NCBI GenBank assembly: GCA_020024185.1
Contig: JAHHUD010000030.1
Coordinates: 1-18,096, forward strand
Length of the DNA: 18,096 nt
DNA from: Oscillospiraceae bacterium
Lineage (GTDB): Bacteria; Bacillota; Clostridia; Oscillospirales; Ruminococcaceae
Direction of reading: 5' to 3'
Shown here: piece by piece, positions 13,439 to 18,096 of the stretch
Numbering within the stretch: the first letter of the stretch is position 1
Layout of the letters: every line of letters begins with the position of its first letter
Notes under the pieces: generated by a model
Database searches by the model: none
Told to the model about the DNA's origin: nothing
Seen by the model: only the letters and a program-made list of their open reading frames with translations
Made by a program: the position numbers and the translations under genes

Positions 13439-14950
13439 ATGAACAAACAAATTTTTCATGATGATATTTTATCAACTGCAAAGGTGATGGACGTAAACAG
13501 CGAATTATCTGTTGAAACAGAGATTGTTTTGGCAGACTATGATTCACCGGTTTTTAAAATTATAAAATCTACAATGGAACACCTTGTTACACAAAAGTAT
13601 ATTTCTGGTGGAAAACTTGTTGTAGAGGGATTTATAAAAATAAGCATTTATTATCAGCCACCGGCAGCAGAAAAACTTAGTGTTGTGTTTAAGAAAGTGC
13701 CATTTCAAAAACAACTTGATGTAAATGAAAGTGATGTTGATTTATCTTTTATAGATGTTACAGGGCAAACACAATATATAAATACACGCCCACAAAGCTC
13801 AACAAGGATAGATATTAGAGGAGCATATTTGTTGGGAATAAAATATATGAGTGCAAAAGAAAATAGCATTATAACTGTAATTTCAAATAAAAATGTTTGT
13901 GTAGATAATGCGACAATAGATTTTTTTACACTTAGCGGACAGAATATAAGACAGTTTAATATTGAAGATGAAATTGATTTTGGAGATGATTTTTATAAAA
14001 TTATAAGAGTTGAGCATATTCCATCAACAACAGAAACAGCAGTACATACAGATAAAGTTGTAGTAAAAGGTGAGATTTTAACAAATATTTTTTATACAAC
14101 TAATAATAGTGATGATATAAAGAAAACAACAAAATCTTTTATATATAATCAGATTATCGATATACCTGATGTAAAAGAAAACCATTTTATACAAACTGAT
14201 ATAAGTGTTTCTTCATTTGGAATATCACAAAATCAAGAAACAAAGAAATTTGTTGCAAACATAGTTGCATTTATAGATTTGAGAGCGTTTTCAAAAGGTC
14301 AGATTTTAGCTGTAAAAGATGCATTTTCCAGAGAATATGAATATGAAAATAAATATGAAACATTGCTTGTAGATACAAATATATACAGTGTTGATAAAAC
14401 TATGCCTTGGCAGACAAATGAAAAAATTGGCAAAGAATACGCAGTAAGCAATGTATTTTTTGAAATTTCTCCAGTTAAAAATTATTTTGAAATAAATAAA
14501 AACATTGTCAAAGCAAAATTGACAGTAAACATAATAGCAAGAAATGTTCAAAACGAATACGAATGTTTTGTAAAAACACAGGATATAGTTCTTGATTTTC
14601 TTGAAAATTGTAAACAATATGATGAAATATGTTTACAATTAAATACCACTTCTTATACTGCTATACAAACTGAAGATACTGTACAAATAAATGCAAGTAT
14701 TTGTGCTTCAGGAATTGTTATTGAAAAACAACCAATAAAGCTGCTTAAATCCTTTGAAGAAATTACAGATAAACCAGTTGAGCAAGAAGAGGAATCACTT
14801 GTTATATATTATGGTAAAAAAGGTGAAAAGGTTTTTGAAATAGCAAAAAAACATCTTGCAAATCCACAATTTATTATGGAAGAAAATGAATTGCAAACCG
14901 AAAAACTTTCTACAAACCAAATGCTGTTTATACCTTGTTATAAGGATTAA
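13439..14950 (+). CDS. sipL: SPOCS (DUF3794)/LysM spore protein, SipL-like SpoIVA partner
   Basis: The 503-residue product has repeated SPOCS/DUF3794-type regions (roughly 20-120, 165-285, 300-430; for example KYISGGKLVVEGFIKISIYY and DKVVVKGEILTNIFY). It ends in a LysM-like domain (about 452-503, IYYGKKGEKVFEIAKKHLANP...LSTNQMLFIPCY). There is no signal peptide, so it acts in the mother-cell cytosol. This architecture and length match C. difficile SipL, whose C-terminal LysM domain binds SpoIVA and is required for coat encasement; it is a functional counterpart of Bacillus SpoVID. The spoIVA gene follows after ten bases, with its GGAG ribosome site directly behind this stop codon, so they form an operon. 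AAAGGAG (13427-13433) precedes ATG 13439. Other SPOCS/LysM spore proteins exist, but the linkage favours SipL. Confidence 0.82.
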   Translation: MNKQIFHDDILSTAKVMDVNSELSVETEIVLADYDSPVFKIIKSTMEHLVTQKYISGGKLVVEGFIKISIYYQPPAAEKLSVVFKKVPFQKQLDVNESDVDLSFIDVTGQTQYINTRPQSSTRIDIRGAYLLGIKYMSAKENSIITVISNKNVCVDNATIDFFTLSGQNIRQFNIEDEIDFGDDFYKIIRVEHIPSTTETAVHTDKVVVKGEILTNIFYTTNNSDDIKKTTKSFIYNQIIDIPDVKENHFIQTDISVSSFGISQNQETKKFVANIVAFIDLRAFSKGQILAVKDAFSREYEYENKYETLLVDTNIYSVDKTMPWQTNEKIGKEYAVSNVFFEISPVKNYFEINKNIVKAKLTVNIIARNVQNEYECFVKTQDIVLDFLENCKQYDEICLQLNTTSYTAIQTEDTVQINASICASGIVIEKQPIKLLKSFEEITDKPVEQEEESLVIYYGKKGEKVFEIAKKHLANPQFIMEENELQTEKLSTNQMLFIPCYKD

Positions 14951-14960
14951 GGAGAAAACT

Positions 14961-16433
14961 ATGAGCAATATTTATGATGATATACAAAAAAGAACACAAG
15001 GTTCTGTTTTTATTGGAGTTGTTGGGGCTGTAAGAACCGGCAAAAGCACATTTATAAAGAAATTTATGGAGGCTTTGGTTATTCCAAATATAACAGATGC
15101 TGATAAAAAGATTCGCACAATTGATGAATTGCCTCAGTCAGCGGCAGGAAGAACAGTTATGACAACACAACCAAACTTTATTCCGGAACAGGGTGTTGAT
15201 ATAACGATAAACCAAAATCAAAATTTAAAAGTTCGTCTTGTTGACTGTGTTGGCTATATGATAAAAGGAGCACAAGGTGACACAGAAAACGGAAAACCTA
15301 GAATGGTAAAAACTCCTTGGCATAAAAATGAAATACCTTTTGAGAAAGCAGCGGAAATAGGTACATATAAAGTTATAAGTGACCATTCTACAATAGGTAT
15401 TATGGTAACTTGTGATGGAAGTATAAGCGATATACCAAGAGAAAATTATATTCAGGCAGAAGAAACGGTTATAGCACAGCTCAAAAAAATAAATAAACCT
15501 TTTGTTATTGTGCTAAACAGTACAGACCCAATGGGAGAAAAAGCTCAAAAAATAAGAAAACAGTTGGAAGAAAAACATAAAGTTTCAGTTGTTGCAGTAA
15601 ACTGTCTTGAAATGGATAAATCAACAATAGAAAATATTCTTTCATTAGTAGTTTCTGAATTCCCACTAAAAGAAATAAAACTTAGTATTCCTAAATGGAT
15701 TATAATGCAACCAAAAGATTTTGATGCAAAAGTTCAGTTAATGGAAAATATTAAAAAAGTATTTTCAACAACACAAAAAATATCTGAAATTCAGTCTGTA
15801 GTACAAAAATTATTATCTTCAGAAATCATAACATCAGCAGAAATTGATAATATAGATTATGGAACAGGAATAGCTAAAGTAAATGTTCAAGTGGATAAAG
15901 ATATATATTATAAAACACTTGAGGATATGACAGGTGAAAATGTCAGAGATGAGTGGGCGTTGATGACATTGCTAAATCAACTTGTAGAGGCAAAGAAAGA
16001 ATATGATAAGATTGCTCCTGCGTTAGCAGAGGTGGAAAATACTGGCTATGGCATAGTTATGCCTTCAATTGAACAGCTTAAGCTTGAAGAACCTGAAATT
16101 GTTAAACAGGGGCAAAAATTTGGTGTAAGACTTAAAGCGAGTGCACCATCATTACATATATTAAAAGCTGATATTCATACAGAGGTGAGCCCAATTGTTG
16201 GAAGTGAATCCAGTAGCGAAGAACTTGTAACAAGTATGATGAAAAACTTTGAAAGTGACCCATTGGATATTTGGCAATCAAATATATTTGGCAACTCTCT
16301 GCAAAATCTTGTAACACAAGGTCTTAATAATAAATTAAATAATATGCCACAAGAAGCAAGGTCAAAAATGCAAGACACAATAGAACAGGTTATAAATGAA
16401 GGTTGCCAAGGTCTTATCTGCTTAATACTTTAA
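14961..16433 (+). CDS. spoIVA: SpoIVA, stage IV sporulation ATPase of the coat basement layer
   Basis: SpoIVA polymerises irreversibly on the forespore surface using ATP hydrolysis and forms the base on which the coat assembles; SpoVM anchors it. The 490-residue product (Bacillus: 492) has an N-terminal TRAFAC-like ATPase with Walker A GAVRTGKST (residues 22-30, Lys28), the TT pair in VMTTQPNFIP that corresponds to the Bacillus sensor threonines, and VRLVDCVGY as Walker B region. A middle domain and a C-terminal domain ending INEGCQGLICLIL follow; that terminus is highly conserved and contacts SpoVM. I chose ATG 14961 because GGAG sits nine bases upstream; an earlier in-frame ATG at 14856 lies inside the sipL-like gene. 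A strong terminator follows. Confidence 0.98.
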   Translation: MSNIYDDIQKRTQGSVFIGVVGAVRTGKSTFIKKFMEALVIPNITDADKKIRTIDELPQSAAGRTVMTTQPNFIPEQGVDITINQNQNLKVRLVDCVGYMIKGAQGDTENGKPRMVKTPWHKNEIPFEKAAEIGTYKVISDHSTIGIMVTCDGSISDIPRENYIQAEETVIAQLKKINKPFVIVLNSTDPMGEKAQKIRKQLEEKHKVSVVAVNCLEMDKSTIENILSLVVSEFPLKEIKLSIPKWIIMQPKDFDAKVQLMENIKKVFSTTQKISEIQSVVQKLLSSEIITSAEIDNIDYGTGIAKVNVQVDKDIYYKTLEDMTGENVRDEWALMTLLNQLVEAKKEYDKIAPALAEVENTGYGIVMPSIEQLKLEEPEIVKQGQKFGVRLKASAPSLHILKADIHTEVSPIVGSESSSEELVTSMMKNFESDPLDIWQSNIFGNSLQNLVTQGLNNKLNNMPQEARSKMQDTIEQVINEGCQGLICLIL

Positions 16434-16437
16434 TAAA

Positions 16438-16470
16438 AAATGGATTGTATCATTTTGATACAATCCATTT
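16438..16470. terminator. Bidirectional terminator between spoIVA and the DUF3298-like gene
   Basis: A 14-base perfect inverted repeat (AAATGGATTGTATC at 16438-16451 with its complement at 16457-16470) encloses a 5-base loop. On the minus strand it is followed by TTTATTAAAG; on the plus strand by TTTATCTTT. It serves the two convergent genes that end at 16433 and 16475. Confidence 0.9.
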
Positions 16471-16474
16471 ATCT

Positions 16475-17542
16475 TTATAATTGTTTTGGAATTGCCCAGT
16501 CATATAAAATATTGATTAAATCACTATATTCTATACCTATAGATATAGTATTTGATGTGTTTTGACTTGGTAAAGAACCAGCAGGAAATGATATCTGAAG
16601 GTTTGTTTCGTAAAAAACAATATTATCAAAATTAAAGGCTGTTTCCATTTCTTTTAATAAAATATTATCTTGTATTTTTGATAAATCCAGTATTGTTTTT
16701 ATGGCAACTTTTTCTGGAACACAGAACAGTTTGTTGTTTTGTATTAACTCTCCAGTTTCCATATTAAAAGCATAGCCTTTGTTTATTATAGTGCTTTCTT
16801 TATTGGATAAGGGTTTAACAACCTCATCGATAAAATATACTATCTTTTCATTTGAATAGGATTGATAGATACTTTGAGATAGTATAGCAGTAGAATAATT
16901 TTCATTATGTGTTTTATAAATATTATAAGCAATTTCCAACTCATCGTTTAAGTTGTATAAAGGGATTTGGTTTGAAAAAAATGTATTTACACTTTCTTGA
17001 GCTTTAGGATTTAAATTACTCACAATATTTGACTCGTTATCAGATGTAAAAATTAAAGGATTTGATTCACTCAAAAGTTCAGTGCCGTTTTTTAAACAGA
17101 AAATTTTTCTGTTTGAAAATTCCCACATATCAAGCCAAGTGCCGTCAGAAAGCTGTTTTACATTTTCTGAAAAAACTGCGATGATAGTAATTGTTTTTGC
17201 ATTGTATGATTTTGTTTTTGTTCCGTCATCATCAGTTATTTTTTTTGGTTTTTCATTATATAATACTGAAACTTTTATATCTTTAACTTCACCGTTTACA
17301 AGCTCATTTTTATTTATATTTTCAAACAAAGAAGATATGGTGGTGTCTTTATCAAGTATTATTTGTATCTGTTTTTGTTGTTCATCTAACATTATTAAAT
17401 GTGTTTGATTGGTATCTTTGTTAACAAATGAAGATATAACAGTACCTTTTATTTCAAAAAATTCATCTTTTTTGTATATTGATATTAACACAATGCTGAT
17501 TACCAAAGAGATACATATAAATATCTTAATAAATCTATTCAT
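16475..17542 (-). CDS. Membrane-anchored extracytoplasmic protein with DUF3298-like C-terminus
   Basis: I do not recognise a named gene. The 355-residue product has one N-terminal hydrophobic segment (about 4-25, FIKIFICISLVISIVLISIY) with no lipobox cysteine, so it is a signal anchor, with the rest outside the membrane. Residues about 205-350 resemble DUF3298/RsiV-type modules: KGYAFNMETGELIQ, then FYETNLQISFPAGSLPS and IGIEYSDLINIL, where that family has a tyrosine-rich GLxxxFxPYEIAP...IPYSEL ending. I chose ATG 17542 because AAAGGATGGTG precedes it; the longer reading from 17626 runs over the promoter. Relatives include anti-sigma factors such as RsiV and lysozyme-binding proteins, but no sigma-factor gene lies next to it here. 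The domain call is by eye. Confidence 0.75.
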   Translation of the reverse strand: MNRFIKIFICISLVISIVLISIYKKDEFFEIKGTVISSFVNKDTNQTHLIMLDEQQKQIQIILDKDTTISSLFENINKNELVNGEVKDIKVSVLYNEKPKKITDDDGTKTKSYNAKTITIIAVFSENVKQLSDGTWLDMWEFSNRKIFCLKNGTELLSESNPLIFTSDNESNIVSNLNPKAQESVNTFFSNQIPLYNLNDELEIAYNIYKTHNENYSTAILSQSIYQSYSNEKIVYFIDEVVKPLSNKESTIINKGYAFNMETGELIQNNKLFCVPEKVAIKTILDLSKIQDNILLKEMETAFNFDNIVFYETNLQISFPAGSLPSQNTSNTISIGIEYSDLINILYDWAIPKQL

Positions 17543-17581
17543 AAAATCACCATCCTTTAAAATATAGATGTATTCATACAA

Positions 17582-17611
17582 AGTATAACATTGTAATTGT
17601 ATAAATGTCCA
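17582..17611 (-). promoter_or_regulatory. Sigma-A-type promoter of the DUF3298-like gene
   Basis: On the reverse strand TGGACA (17611-17606) and TATACT (17587-17582) are 18 bases apart, each one mismatch from consensus. The leader to the ATG at 17542 is about 35 bases. The -35 hexamer begins nine bases after the T run of the upstream terminator. Confidence 0.6.
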
Positions 17612-17613
17612 TA

Positions 17614-17647
17614 TAAAAAAGCCCAAAACAAATGTAAGGAGCTTTTG
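17614..17647 (-). terminator. Terminator of the M3 peptidase gene
   Basis: Read on the reverse strand, AAAGCTCC (about 17645-17637) pairs with GGGCTTT (17623-17617) with one bulge, followed by a T run and ATAT. It lies just past the peptidase stop codon and before the promoter of the next gene. Confidence 0.6.
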
Positions 17648-17668
17648 AATATGAGAATTTTATAATAT

Positions 17669-18096
17669 TTATTTTTTGTTAAGGTTATCAACCCATTCAT
17701 AAACTGGCTGACAAATATCTTTAAGACTGCCAGCTTTAAATGGACTTACAAGTCCACAGCTATCAATTGTATCATTTATATTCTTTGTGCCACCGATTTT
17801 TGTAAAGTTCATATACTTTTCCCAAGCAGATTTTGGGTCTTTAAGATACATGGAGAAAAACTGCAAAGCAAGTGTTTGGGCAATGCTGTAATCTATGTAA
17901 TAGAATGGCATACAAGTAATATGAATTTGTCTTTGCCAACCGGCACCACGACTGTAAAATGGAAGGTCTGCAAAATCATTATATGGACGGAATTGTTTTT
18001 CAAGTTTCAACCAAGCTTCGTTTCTTTGTTCAGGGGTCCAATCTGGGTTAAGGTAAACAAGTTCTTGGAAATAGTCAACAATAACACTGTATGGAA
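17669..18096 (-). CDS. M3-family oligopeptidase (PepF-like), C-terminal end only
   Basis: The frame is open from the right edge to the TAA at 17669-17671, giving about 141 residues of the C-terminus. It includes YFQELVYLNPDWTPEQR, FYSRGAGWQRQIHITCMPFYYIDYSIAQTLALQFF and a closing KAGSLKDICQPVYEWVD. The PFYYIDYSIAQ segment is typical of the end of M3 family oligoendopeptidases, cytosolic zinc enzymes that cleave short peptides. The catalytic HExxH would lie beyond the window. An apparent start at 18010 (a TTG) is internal to this frame and is not real. The subfamily (PepF or M3B variant) cannot be settled from this end. Confidence 0.85.
   Translation of the reverse strand, partial: PYSVIVDYFQELVYLNPDWTPEQRNEAWLKLEKQFRPYNDFADLPFYSRGAGWQRQIHITCMPFYYIDYSIAQTLALQFFSMYLKDPKSAWEKYMNFTKIGGTKNINDTIDSCGLVSPFKAGSLKDICQPVYEWVDNLNKK

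Noticed and set aside
17669..18010. Complete 113-residue protein starting at 18010
   Set aside because: That start is a TTG inside a frame that stays open to the window edge and continues the M3 peptidase homology, so the gene is cut by the window and not short.

Overview
The window is about 18 kb of AT-rich chromosome from an endospore-forming Firmicute, most likely of class Clostridia. The evidence is the low GC, strong AGGAGG-type ribosome binding sites, near-consensus sigma-A promoters, T-tailed hairpin terminators, a Ser46-type HPr, and three spore-coat morphogenesis genes (spoVM, a sipL-like gene and spoIVA). I cannot name the genus.

Layout. Positions 1-793 (minus) hold a YegS/DagK-type lipid kinase that runs off the left edge. 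Positions 1026-3426 (plus) hold ylxM-ffh-rpsP-khpA, behind a perfect sigma-A promoter and closed by a terminator. Positions 3478-4650 (minus) hold a two-gene accessory insert: a DUF11-repeat protein and a seven-cysteine small protein, neither with a signal peptide, behind a sigma-K-like promoter. Positions 4839-6066 (plus) resume the usual operon with rimM-trmD. Positions 6257-6520 encode HPr, with a perfect 18-bp palindrome just upstream of its promoter. Positions 6578-9878 hold uvrC-rsmD-coaD and a conserved coiled-coil gene. Positions 9932-10000 hold a 22-codon GTG-start gene that I identify as spoVM. Positions 10164-11951 hold aspS. Positions 12224-13319 (minus) hold a DUF1003 membrane protein and the inorganic pyrophosphatase. 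Positions 13439-16433 (plus) hold a SPOCS/LysM protein (SipL-like) directly followed by spoIVA. Positions 16475-17542 (minus) hold a membrane-anchored protein with a DUF3298-like C terminus. Positions 17669-18096 (minus) hold the C-terminal end of an M3-family oligopeptidase.

How the parts fit. Most genes are housekeeping: protein targeting, ribosome and tRNA maturation, sugar-PTS signalling, DNA repair, CoA synthesis, aspartyl-tRNA supply and pyrophosphate removal. Overlaid on this is a spore-envelope theme. SpoVM (membrane anchor), SpoIVA (ATP-driven basement-layer polymer) and the SipL-like LysM protein (SpoIVA partner) are encoded within 6.5 kb. The DUF11/Cys-rich pair splits the khpA-rimM junction and is plausibly a late mother-cell product that forms a spore-surface fibre or layer. 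Its DUF11 fold looks permuted, with the last strands of the C-terminal domain placed at the N terminus, which suggests head-to-tail strand exchange.

I saw no tRNA, rRNA, CRISPR array, insertion sequence, integrase or T-box. Functions were assigned by reading motifs; no database search was run.
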